From Bacteroidales bacterium (GTDB taxonomy: Bacteria; Bacteroidota; Bacteroidia; Bacteroidales; P3): a stretch of 5,549 bases of DNA. Under the pieces are notes generated by a model. That model saw only the letters and a list, made by a program, of their open reading frames with translations. It did no database searches and was not told the DNA's origin. Below, in pieces: positions 1 through 5,482 of the stretch (the first letter of the stretch is position 1; every line of letters starts with the position of its first letter). The translations under genes were made by a program, and so were the position numbers. Location: the NCBI GenBank assembly GCA_023227645.1, contig JALNVJ010000108.1, positions 1-5,549 on the forward strand, written 5' to 3'.

Positions 1-205
1 TGCGAAAATCTATAAGACGATATAGTTTTTTATGACCACCACCAATATAGCGCATAGTCATTTTACCTTGATTGTTTCGTCCACCACTTCTTTTTACACC
101 AAATGTTAAACTCTTCTCAGGCTCGGAAGCAGTTATTTCTTCAAAAGTACTTGCTACTTTGAATCTTTGTCCTGGTGTTGTTGGTTTGAATTTTTTTAAA
201 GCCAT
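1..205 (-). CDS. rplB: 50S ribosomal protein L2 (uL2), N-terminal part, cut by the window edge
   Basis: L2 is a primary 23S rRNA-binding protein needed for subunit joining and the peptidyl-transferase region. Only its first 68 codons plus one base are present; the gene runs off the left edge. Reading the minus strand from the ATG at 205-203 gives MALKKFKPTTPGQRF, then the family motifs GVKRSGGRNNQGK (residues 36-48), RYIGGGHKK (52-60) and a closing YRLIDFR (62-68). These match the N-terminal RNA-binding domain of L2, which usually totals about 275 residues. The catalytic-region histidine lies in the missing C-terminal part. The start sits 13 bp after the rplW stop with no clear Shine-Dalgarno sequence, fitting coupled translation in one operon. 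The identification is secure; truncation is due to the window, not to a mutation. Confidence 0.96.
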   Translation of the reverse strand, partial: MALKKFKPTTPGQRFKVASTFEEITASEPEKSLTFGVKRSGGRNNQGKMTMRYIGGGHKKLYRLIDFR

Positions 206-218
206 CTATCTCTTATTC

Positions 219-512
219 TTAAATATTGCTGTAAAAATCTATTGTATCACCTTCAGCTAACATAATGATAGCCTTTTTAAAATCAGATGATTTTCCTTTT
301 ATAAATCCTGCCTTTGTGTAGCGTGATTTATTCTTACCGTTATAATTGATTGTATTTACTCTATCAACTTTAACATTATATAAAGACTCTACAGCCTTTT
401 TTATTTCTATTTTATTTGCACGTCTATCAACGATGAACCCAAAACGATTTGAAAACTTTTCAGTCATTTTTGTCATTTTCTCAGTAATAATCGGCTTAAC
501 TATGATTTCCAT
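219..512 (-). CDS. rplW: 50S ribosomal protein L23 (uL23)
   Basis: L23 binds 23S rRNA domain III beside the polypeptide exit tunnel and is the docking site for trigger factor and the signal recognition particle. The 97-residue product has the expected length. It opens with KPIITEK (residues 6-12), where Glu11 aligns with the E. coli Glu18 known for chaperone docking. A basic helix region follows, FIVDRRANKIEIKKAVE (26-42), then VNTINYNGK (52-60), a lysine-rich loop, and the C-terminal EGDTIDFYSNI (87-97), which I recognise as Bacteroidota-like. It lies 35 bp after rplD and 13 bp before rplB. The ATG is the natural family start. The upstream gap carries an AT-rich motif also found before rpsG (527-541). 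Nothing appears broken. Confidence 0.96.
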   Translation of the reverse strand: MEIIVKPIITEKMTKMTEKFSNRFGFIVDRRANKIEIKKAVESLYNVKVDRVNTINYNGKNKSRYTKAGFIKGKSSDFKKAIIMLAEGDTIDFYSNI

Positions 513-526
513 TTTTATCTTGTTAA

Positions 527-541
527 ATGTTAATTATTCTT
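527..541 (-). repeat. AT-rich motif upstream of rplW, copy shared with the rpsG leader
   Basis: On the minus strand the rplD-rplW gap contains AAGAATAATTAACAT, ending exactly 14 nt before the rplW ATG. The rpsL-rpsG gap contains AAGAAATAATTAACAT, which differs only by one extra A and also ends 14 nt before its ATG. The matching sequence and spacing are seen directly. A role as an A/U-rich translation enhancer in place of a Shine-Dalgarno sequence is inference. AT-rich spacers can match by chance. Confidence 0.4.
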
Positions 542-547
542 ACTATT

Positions 548-1180
548 TTAAGAATTAGAGTTTAAATTTTCCAATTCTTTGATTGCTGTTTCAGAAAAAA
601 TTACACTGTTTGCACGTAATAAATCATATGTATTCACTGATCTTGCATCAGTTATGCTAATACAGTTAATGTTACGAGCCGACAAAATTACAAAATTATC
701 TTGATTATTCAACACAAATAGTGATTTTTTTTCACCTAACTTCAAATCTCCTAAGACTTTCATCATATTTTTAGTCTTTGGAGTGTCAAAATTGAAATCC
801 TCAACAACAATTAATTTATCTTCTTTAACCTTATATGACAAAGCAGAAAGACGAGCTAACCTTTTAACTTTCTTATTCAATTTGAAAGAGTAATCTCTTG
901 GTCTTGGGCCAAATGCTCTACCTCCACCTACTCTTGTAGGACTATTGATATCACCAGCTCTTGCTCCACCAGTACCTTTTTGACGTTTTAATTTTCTAGT
1001 TGAACCAGAAACCTCAGAACGTTCTTTTGATTTATGAGTACCTTGACGTTGGTTTGCAAGAAATTGTTTAACATCTAACCAAATTGCATGATCGTTTGGT
1101 TCAATTCCTAAAAAAGATTCACTAACATCAATTGTTCTGCCAGTGTCATTTCCATTTATATTATAAACTTTTAGCTCCAT
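548..1180 (-). CDS. rplD: 50S ribosomal protein L4 (uL4)
   Basis: L4 is an early-assembly 23S rRNA-binding protein whose long loop lines the exit tunnel near the macrolide site; in gammaproteobacteria it also represses the S10 operon. The 210-residue product has the usual length. Its globular N-terminus (about 1-40) leads into the basic loop with the hallmark RQKGTGGARAG (66-76), then GGGRAFGPRPRDYSFKLNKK (85-104). A globular C-terminal half follows, with LIVVEDF (123-129) and the DARSVNTYDLLRANSVIFS stretch (178-196). The loop lacks obvious insertions or deletions of the macrolide-resistance type. The ATG lies inside the end of rplC: the ATGGAGCTAA overlap of 10 bp carries the L4 start and the L3 stop in different frames, which suggests translational coupling. 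The last few residues (NLNSNS) are a poorly conserved tail. Confidence 0.97.
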   Translation of the reverse strand: MELKVYNINGNDTGRTIDVSESFLGIEPNDHAIWLDVKQFLANQRQGTHKSKERSEVSGSTRKLKRQKGTGGARAGDINSPTRVGGGRAFGPRPRDYSFKLNKKVKRLARLSALSYKVKEDKLIVVEDFNFDTPKTKNMMKVLGDLKLGEKKSLFVLNNQDNFVILSARNINCISITDARSVNTYDLLRANSVIFSETAIKELENLNSNS

Positions 1181-1800
1181 CTCTCAAGTTTTAAAATTGA
1201 ACCCTTTGGACCCGGAACAGATCCTTTAACTATTACTAAATTCTTATCTTCAATTACTCTAAGTACTTGTAAGTTTTGAACTTTAACTCTCTTTCCTCCC
1301 ATTCTACCTGCCATTCTCATTCCTTTAAATACTCTTGAAGGATAAGAAGAAGCACCAATAGAACCAGGAGCACGTAATCTATCATGTTGACCGTGCGTTG
1401 CATCTCCAACACCAGCAAATCCATGACGTTTCACAACTCCTTGAAATCCTTTACCTTTTGAAATACCTACAACATCTACATACTCACCTTCAGCAAACAC
1501 AGTACATGTTACTGATTCTCCAAAAGCTTTTTTATTACCTTCTTCAAAACGAGTAAATTCTGCAATATGTTTTTTAGGTGTTGTACTTGCTTTAGCGAAG
1601 TGACCTTTCATTGGTTTTGTACAATTCTTTTCTTTCAATTCTTCAAAAGAAAGCTGAAGAGCTGTATAACCATCCTTTTCTAAGGTTTTGATGTTAGTTA
1701 CTACGCAAGGACCAGCTTCGATAACTGTACACGGTTGTTGTCTACCGGATGCATCATAAATACTGGTCATTCCAATTTTTTTCCCAATTAAACCTGACAT
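1171..1800 (-). CDS. rplC: 50S ribosomal protein L3 (uL3)
   Basis: L3 is one of the first proteins to bind 23S rRNA, and its central extension reaches the peptidyl-transferase centre. The 209-residue product has the family length. It begins GLIGKKIGMTSIYD (3-16), followed by PCTVIEAGPCVVT (23-35), the GISKGKGFQGVVKRHGF segment (112-128), the extension THGQHDRLRAPGSIGASS (135-152), and KGMRMAGRMGGKRV (159-172) before the C-terminal barrel strand VKGSVPG (191-197). At the position of the glutamine methylated by PrmB in E. coli (after GSIG) there is alanine (Ala150), so that modification is not expected; I recall this as usual in Bacteroidota. The ATG is preceded by AACAAAAACAAGAA, without a Shine-Dalgarno sequence, and by an unusually long structured 90-bp gap after rpsJ. 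Its stop overlaps the rplD start by 10 bp. Confidence 0.97.
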   Translation of the reverse strand: MSGLIGKKIGMTSIYDASGRQQPCTVIEAGPCVVTNIKTLEKDGYTALQLSFEELKEKNCTKPMKGHFAKASTTPKKHIAEFTRFEEGNKKAFGESVTCTVFAEGEYVDVVGISKGKGFQGVVKRHGFAGVGDATHGQHDRLRAPGSIGASSYPSRVFKGMRMAGRMGGKRVKVQNLQVLRVIEDKNLVIVKGSVPGPKGSILKLERWS

Positions 1801-1853
1801 TTCTTGTTTTTGTTTTAATAAATACTCAGCTTGCTTTGTTGCATAGGCTGATT

Positions 1854-1896
1854 GTTTAACTTATCTACTTTATAGTTATAGATAACTATGTTAAAC
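1854..1896 (-). promoter_or_regulatory. Inverted repeats spanning the rpsJ stop and the rpsJ-rplC gap
   Basis: Read as mRNA, GTTTAAC at 1896-1890 (containing the rpsJ TAA) can pair with GTTAAAC at 1860-1854. Inside this outer stem two structures compete. One is a perfect 8-bp palindromic hairpin, ATAGTTAT-CT-ATAACTAT (1889-1872). The other is TTATCTA (1885-1879) pairing with TAGATAA (1867-1861), which continues the outer stem to 14 pairs with a 4-nt bulge. No U-run follows, so an intrinsic terminator is unlikely. The pairings are seen in the sequence. A role in mRNA processing, in L3-to-S10 stoichiometry or as a protein-binding site is inference. Confidence 0.5.
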
Positions 1897-2196
1897 TTTG
1901 ATTTCAACTTCAACACCACTTGGAAGCTCTAATTTCATTAAAGCATCAATAGTTTTTGCTGAAGTACTATAAATGTCCAACAATCTTTTGAAGGTACACA
2001 ATTGAAATTGCTCTCTTGCCTTCTTGTTAACGAAAGTTGAACGGTTAACTGTGTAAATTTTCTTATTAGTTGGAAGTGGAATTGGTCCATTAACAACTGC
2101 GCCAGTTAATTTTACAGTTTTTACGATTTTCTCAGCAGATTTATCTACTAAGTTATGATCGTACGATTTTAATTTAATTCTAATTCTTTGACTCAC
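1891..2196 (-). CDS. rpsJ: 30S ribosomal protein S10 (uS10)
   Basis: S10 binds the head of the 30S subunit and doubles as a transcription antitermination factor (NusE). The 101-residue product matches the family: QRIRIKLKSYDHNLVDKSAEKIV (3-25), GPIPLPTNK (37-45), then DALMKLELPSGVEVEIKV at the C-terminus. The start codon is GTG (2196-2194), chosen because it gives the conserved MSQRIRIKL start and no in-frame ATG lies in the 25-bp gap after fusA. Two conserved spots differ from the consensus. The loop usually reading SPHVNK is STFVNK (53-58), and the RTH/SSY-type turn reads CTF (67-69). The first lies next to E. coli Val57, a known tetracycline/tigecycline-resistance site. The frame is intact, so it is probably functional. 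The stop codon sits inside the inverted repeat described for 1854-1896. Confidence 0.96.
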   Translation of the reverse strand: MSQRIRIKLKSYDHNLVDKSAEKIVKTVKLTGAVVNGPIPLPTNKKIYTVNRSTFVNKKAREQFQLCTFKRLLDIYSTSAKTIDALMKLELPSGVEVEIKV

Positions 2197-2221
2197 GTTA
2201 TTTGTCTTTATATTAGTTTTC

Positions 2222-4306
2222 TTATGATTTATTCAATACTGATTCTGTAACACTTTTAGGCGCTTCAGCATAATTCGAAAATTCCATTGTTGAGTTTGCA
2301 CGACCTGAAGTAATAGTTCTTAAGGAAGTTACATAACCAAACATTTGAGAAAGTGGAACCTTACATCTTACCGCTTGAATACCCATCTTAGCTGTCACAT
2401 TTTCAAGAATAGCTCTTCTTCGGTTTAAGTCACCAGTTACAGCACCTAAATAAGTGTCAGGAGTAGTTACCTCAAGAGACATGATAGGTTCAAGAAGAAT
2501 TGGTTTTGCTTTCCTTGCCGCTTCTTTAAATGCTATTTTAGCACAAAGCTCAAATGACAATGCATCAGAGTCAACAGCATGGTAAGAACCGTCCAATACC
2601 ACCACCTTCATACTTTCAATAGGGAAACCGCCTAAAACGCCATTTACCATAGCTTGTTTGAAACCTTTTTCAATAGGAGCAATAAATTCTTTTGGAATAT
2701 TACCACCCTTCACTTCATTAACAAATTGAAGACCTTTAAAACCTTCATCAGCTGGTTCTAAACGGAACAAAATATCAGCGAACTTACCTCTACCTCCAGT
2801 TTGTTTCTTATAAACTTCTTTATGTTGGCATGAGGTAGTAATTGCTTCTTTATATGCAACCTGAGGTGCACCTTGATTAACTTCAACATTAAACTCACGA
2901 CGCATACGGTCTAAGATAATATCTAAATGCAATTCACCCATACCTTGCATAACTGTTTGACCAGATGCTTCATCGGTATTTACTCGAAGAGTTGGATCCT
3001 CTTCAACTAGTTTTGTTATTGCATTATTGAACTTATCAACATCTGCTTGTAGTTTAGGTTCAATAGCAATTGAAATAACAGGCTCTGGGAATGTTATAGA
3101 TTCCAATACAATTGGAAAAGATTCATCACAGAGTGTATTTCCAGTTTTAATATCTTTAAATCCAACAGCAGCACCAATATCTCCAGCATCTATCCTATCA
3201 AGAGGATTCTGTTTGTTTGCATGCATTTGAAGAATACGAGAAATACGTTCCTTCTTTCCTGTTGAAGCATTATATACATATGAACCTGCATCTAAAGATC
3301 CTGAATAAACACGGAAAAAACAAATTCTACCAACATAAGGATCTGTTGCTATCTTAAAAGCTAATGCTGAAAATGGAGCCTTAGGATCATTCGCATGACG
3401 AGTTTCTGCTTTATCAGTTTTTGGATTAATCCCTTCGATTTCTGGAAAATCTAAAGGACTAGGTAAAAATGCAGTAATAGCATTAAGAAGGTTTTGAACA
3501 CCTTTATTTTTAAAAGCTGTACCACATAGAACTGGAGTAATCTTCATTGAGATAGTAGCTTTACGAACATGGAATATCATTTCTTCTTCTGTAATAGAAT
3601 TTTCATCTTCCATATATTTCATCAGAAGAGTTTCATCTTCCTCAGCAACACCTTCAATAAGCATTTTTCTGTATTTAGCCGCAACTTCCTTTAAATCTTC
3701 AGGCATTGGGATTTCATACATCTTAGTTCCATTTGATTCCTCATCGTACATTAATGCTTTGTTTGAAATCAAATCAATAACACCCTTAAATAAATCTTCT
3801 TGTCCAATTGGAACTTGAAGAGGAACAGGGTTTGCGCCTAAACGTTCTTTAATTTGAGCTACAACATTAAAAAAGTCAGCACCTGCACGGTCCATTTTAT
3901 TAACAAACGCAATACGAGGAACACTATATTTATCAGCTTGACGCCATACAGTTTCACTTTGTGGCTCAACTCCACCAACAGCGCAGAATAATGCAACAGC
4001 ACCATCCAAAACACGTAGTGAACGTTCTACCTCAACAGTGAAATCAACGTGTCCAGGAGTATCAATAATATTAATCTTAAAATGATTATTATCATAATCC
4101 CAGAAAACAGTTGTTGCTGCAGAAGTAATAGTAATACCACGTTCTTGCTCTTGAGCCATCCAGTCCATAGTAGCAGAACCAGAATGGGTTTCACCTATCT
4201 TGTGGTTTTTACCAGTAAAGAATAAGATACGCTCAGTTGCTGTTGTTTTACCAGCATCAATATGAGCCATAATTCCAATATTCCTTGTATTTTTTAAATC
4301 TCCCAT
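2222..4306 (-). CDS. fusA: Translation elongation factor G (EF-G)
   Basis: EF-G is the cytosolic GTPase that moves tRNAs and mRNA through the ribosome after peptide-bond formation and, with RRF, helps recycle ribosomes. The 694-residue length is normal. GTPase motifs are complete: P-loop AHIDAGKT (14-21), switch I with RGITI (56-60), DTPGH (82-86), NKMD (136-139) and GTAFKNKG (262-269). Domain II follows (about 310-400), domain III contains GELHLDIILDRMRREF (457-472), and domain IV has GGRGKFADI (504-512) and its tip loop YHAVDS (575-580). Domain V includes GDLNRRRAILE (625-635) and FGYVTSLRTITSGRA (656-670). LFCAVGGVEPQSETVWRQADKY (107-128) looks Bacteroidota-like. Its position between rpsG and rpsJ supports the main translocase rather than an EF-G2 paralogue. 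The gaps are 26 bp upstream and 25 bp downstream, and an AGGA lies rather far (about 15 nt) from the ATG. Confidence 0.98.
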   Translation of the reverse strand: MGDLKNTRNIGIMAHIDAGKTTATERILFFTGKNHKIGETHSGSATMDWMAQEQERGITITSAATTVFWDYDNNHFKINIIDTPGHVDFTVEVERSLRVLDGAVALFCAVGGVEPQSETVWRQADKYSVPRIAFVNKMDRAGADFFNVVAQIKERLGANPVPLQVPIGQEDLFKGVIDLISNKALMYDEESNGTKMYEIPMPEDLKEVAAKYRKMLIEGVAEEDETLLMKYMEDENSITEEEMIFHVRKATISMKITPVLCGTAFKNKGVQNLLNAITAFLPSPLDFPEIEGINPKTDKAETRHANDPKAPFSALAFKIATDPYVGRICFFRVYSGSLDAGSYVYNASTGKKERISRILQMHANKQNPLDRIDAGDIGAAVGFKDIKTGNTLCDESFPIVLESITFPEPVISIAIEPKLQADVDKFNNAITKLVEEDPTLRVNTDEASGQTVMQGMGELHLDIILDRMRREFNVEVNQGAPQVAYKEAITTSCQHKEVYKKQTGGRGKFADILFRLEPADEGFKGLQFVNEVKGGNIPKEFIAPIEKGFKQAMVNGVLGGFPIESMKVVVLDGSYHAVDSDALSFELCAKIAFKEAARKAKPILLEPIMSLEVTTPDTYLGAVTGDLNRRRAILENVTAKMGIQAVRCKVPLSQMFGYVTSLRTITSGRANSTMEFSNYAEAPKSVTESVLNKS

Positions 4307-4332
4307 TATTATATCTTTCTTCCTACTTTATA

Positions 4333-4800
4333 TTAGAATCTAAAATGAGAAAAAGCTTTATTAGCTTCAGCCATTCTATGAATATCTTCTTTCTTTTTAT
4401 ACGCAGCACCTTCTTCTTTAGAGGCAGCAATTATTTCGCTTGCCAAACAAAGAGCCATTGTTTTTTCGTTTCTTTTTCTTGCGTATCCGATCAAACTCTT
4501 CATTCCCATTGATTGCTTTCTTTCATTACGTATTTCAGAAGGAATTTGGAAAGTTGCTCCCCCAATTCTACGGCTTCTAACCTCAACATTTGGAGTAACA
4601 TTTGATAATGCTTTTTTCCAAATCTCTAAACCATCTTCTTTAGTACGCTCACTGACAACATCGATAGCATCATAAAATATATTATAAGCTGTTGTTTTTT
4701 TACCCTTCAACATAATATTGTTAACGAACTTGGTCACGATTGTTTCGTTAAACTTTGGATCTGGAAGGATAATTCTTTTCTTTGGTCTTGCTTTTCTCAT
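4333..4800 (-). CDS. rpsG: 30S ribosomal protein S7 (uS7)
   Basis: S7 nucleates assembly of the 30S head and contacts E-site tRNA and mRNA. The 155-residue product spans the full domain: MRKARPKKR (1-9), LPDPKFNETIVTKFVNNIM (12-30), NVEVRSRRIGGATFQIP (71-87) with the rRNA-binding beta-hairpin, then YARKRNEKTMA (106-116) and the C-terminal HRMAEANKAFSHFRF (141-155), a Bacteroidota-like ending. Two positions differ from what I expect. The usual R-P after the hairpin is R-N (91-92), and the tryptophan of the M-[RK]-W-[IL] helix is serine (Ser102). The frame is intact. It starts 39 bp after rpsL without a Shine-Dalgarno sequence; instead the gap holds an AT-rich motif also present before rplW. 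The stop is 26 bp before fusA. In E. coli, S7 represses this operon from a site in the rpsL-rpsG gap; nothing here clearly matches that element. Confidence 0.97.
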   Translation of the reverse strand: MRKARPKKRIILPDPKFNETIVTKFVNNIMLKGKKTTAYNIFYDAIDVVSERTKEDGLEIWKKALSNVTPNVEVRSRRIGGATFQIPSEIRNERKQSMGMKSLIGYARKRNEKTMALCLASEIIAASKEEGAAYKKKEDIHRMAEANKAFSHFRF

Positions 4801-4814
4801 TTTATAGTAAAGCT

Positions 4815-4830
4815 ATGTTAATTATTTCTT
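4815..4830 (-). repeat. AT-rich motif upstream of rpsG, copy shared with the rplW leader
   Basis: On the minus strand the rpsL-rpsG gap contains AAGAAATAATTAACAT, ending 14 nt before the rpsG ATG. It matches the element before rplW (527-541) apart from one additional A and has the same distance to the start codon. The following ATAG-CTTTA-CTAT can form a small 4-bp hairpin (4816-4804). A shorter TAATTAA core lies 14 nt before the rpsL ATG (5241-5235). A translation-enhancer role is only an inference. Confidence 0.4.
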
Positions 4831-4839
4831 AAACTAGAT

Positions 4840-5220
4840 TTATTTTGTTGCTTTTGGACGTTTAGTGCCATACTTAGAACGTCTTTGTTTTCTACCATCT
4901 ACTCCAGCAGTATCTAATGCACCACGGATAATATGATAACGAACACCTAGAAGATCCTTAACACGACCACCTCTAATCATTACAATTGAGTGCTCTTGTA
5001 AGTTATGACCCTCACCTGGAATATAAGCGTTAACTTCCTTTTGGTTTGTTAAACGTACTCTGGCAACTTTTCTCATTGCAGAGTTTGGTTTTTTAGGAGT
5101 TGTTGTGTACACTCTTGTACAAACACCTCTACGTTGAGGACATGAATCCAATGCTGGAGACTTACTCTTATATTCAATTTTCTCACGTCCTTTACGAACT
5201 AATTGTTGAATTGTTGGCAT
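4840..5220 (-). CDS. rpsL: 30S ribosomal protein S12 (uS12) with leucine at the conserved proline 91
   Basis: S12 sits at the decoding centre of the 30S subunit, controls codon-recognition accuracy and helps form the streptomycin site. The 126-residue product has the normal length. Hallmarks are PTIQQLVRKGR (2-12), CPQRRGVCTRVYTTTPKKPNSA (27-48), GEGHNLQEHS (69-78) and GGRVKDLLGVRYH (84-96). Lys43 and Lys88, the classical resistance positions, are unchanged. However, the almost invariant KDLPGVRYH reads KDLLGVRYH: codon 91 (4950-4948) is CTA, one base from CCA proline. Substitutions at this proline (P90 without the initiator Met) are known in streptomycin-resistant or -dependent mutants. Asp89, the RimO methylthiolation site, is kept two residues away. 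It is the first gene of the operon, with TAnnTTTG promoter boxes upstream and no Shine-Dalgarno sequence before the ATG. Confidence 0.98.
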   Translation of the reverse strand: MPTIQQLVRKGREKIEYKSKSPALDSCPQRRGVCTRVYTTTPKKPNSAMRKVARVRLTNQKEVNAYIPGEGHNLQEHSIVMIRGGRVKDLLGVRYHIIRGALDTAGVDGRKQRRSKYGTKRPKATK

Positions 5221-5280
5221 ACTTAATTCTAAAATTAATTATATCTCTTAATACTGTTTTTCCTTGCTAAAATCGGGTTG

Positions 5281-5313
5281 CAAAGGTAATACTATTATTA
5301 CATATACATAAAT
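5281..5313 (-). promoter_or_regulatory. rpsL-proximal promoter candidate (P2), TACCTTTG box
   Basis: The minus strand carries TACCTTTG at 5288-5281, a perfect TAnnTTTG -7 element of the Bacteroidota primary sigma factor, followed by CAACCCG as is common downstream of such boxes. The -33 element is weak: TTTATG at about 5312-5307, instead of TTTG. Transcription would begin near 5272-5279, giving a leader of roughly 50 to 60 nt before rpsL. The AT-rich DNA just upstream could compensate for the poor -33 box. Confidence 0.6.
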
Positions 5314-5325
5314 ATTTATACGGAA

Positions 5326-5334
5326 TTATCCACA
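5326..5334 (+). promoter_or_regulatory. Perfect DnaA-box consensus 9-mer
   Basis: TTATCCACA on the plus strand equals the consensus DnaA box. It lies in AT-rich intergenic DNA about 40 bp upstream of the TACCTTTG box. I saw no second perfect box in the window, so it is not an origin by itself. Control of the operon by DnaA, or chance, are both possible. Confidence 0.35.
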
Positions 5335-5380
5335 TTAATACTCATATAACCAAATCTGAACGCTCTAATTAACCCTAGCC

Positions 5381-5445
5381 ATTGGGTGTTTTTCGATATA
5401 TATCTCTTTGTGTTCAACCCAATACTGATAAAGAATAACCAGTAT
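5381..5445 (-). promoter_or_regulatory. Inverted repeats in the distal leader (candidate RNA structure)
   Basis: In the transcript from the distal promoter, ATACTGGT (5445-5438) pairs with ATCAGTAT (5429-5422), an 8-bp stem with one G-U pair and an 8-nt loop. Immediately next, ATTGGGT (5423-5417) pairs perfectly with ACCCAAT (5387-5381) around a 29-nt loop that contains the self-complementary GATATATATC (5404-5395). The two stems share 2 nt. The ACCC arm could instead pair weakly with the GGGT just downstream. The first stem lies within the small ORF and the second begins at its last codons. An attenuator or ribosomal-protein leader is plausible but unproven; no U-run marks a terminator. Confidence 0.4.
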
Positions 5446-5473
5446 AAAACACATAAAAGAAACGTTTACACAT
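5414..5473 (-). CDS. Possible 19-residue leader peptide or small protein upstream of rpsL
   Basis: The ATG at 5473-5471 opens a 19-codon frame, MCKRFFYVFYTGYSLSVLG, ending in TGA. I do not recognise it. Its first base lies only 10 nt after the last G of a perfect TATCTTTG promoter box, so the message would be leaderless or have only a few untranslated bases. The peptide is basic at the N-terminus and then aromatic and hydrophobic (F, Y, V, L), which could suit a membrane-associated micropeptide or a leader peptide. Its C-terminal codons overlap the hairpins at 5381-5445. Against it: 19 codons can arise by chance in AT-rich DNA, and the ATG so near the promoter may be accidental. Conservation in relatives would decide. 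Confidence 0.3.
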   Translation of the reverse strand: MCKRFFYVFYTGYSLSVLG

Positions 5474-5482
5474 TTGGGAGTG

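Noticed and set aside
72..558. Plus-strand open frames opposite rplB, rplW and the rplD-rplW gap (72-260, 346-558)
   Set aside because: They lie antisense to well-identified ribosomal genes, resemble no known family and consist of hydrophobic runs expected from AT-rich complements.
1815..1844. Nine-codon frame MQQSKLSIY in the rpsJ-rplC gap
   Set aside because: It is too short to distinguish from chance, and no ribosome-binding signal is visible.
2197..2221. An E. coli-type S10 leader for L4 autoregulation upstream of rpsJ
   Set aside because: The gap is only 25 bp, too short for the multi-hairpin leader, and shows no strong stem.
3027..3230. Plus-strand open frame inside fusA
   Set aside because: It is fully antisense to conserved EF-G codons, with no promoter or recognisable product.
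2197..4332. Missing tuf between fusA and rpsJ
   Set aside because: The fusA-rpsJ junction without tuf is the usual Bacteroidota arrangement as I know it, not a deletion.
4285..4512. Plus-strand open frame across the fusA start and rpsG end
   Set aside because: It is phenylalanine- and serine-rich shadow sequence antisense to two real genes.
5223..5238. TTAATT/AATTAA hairpin just before the rpsL ATG as a regulator
   Set aside because: The stem is six A-U pairs only and is easily expected in this base composition; it is noted only within the upstream-region entry.
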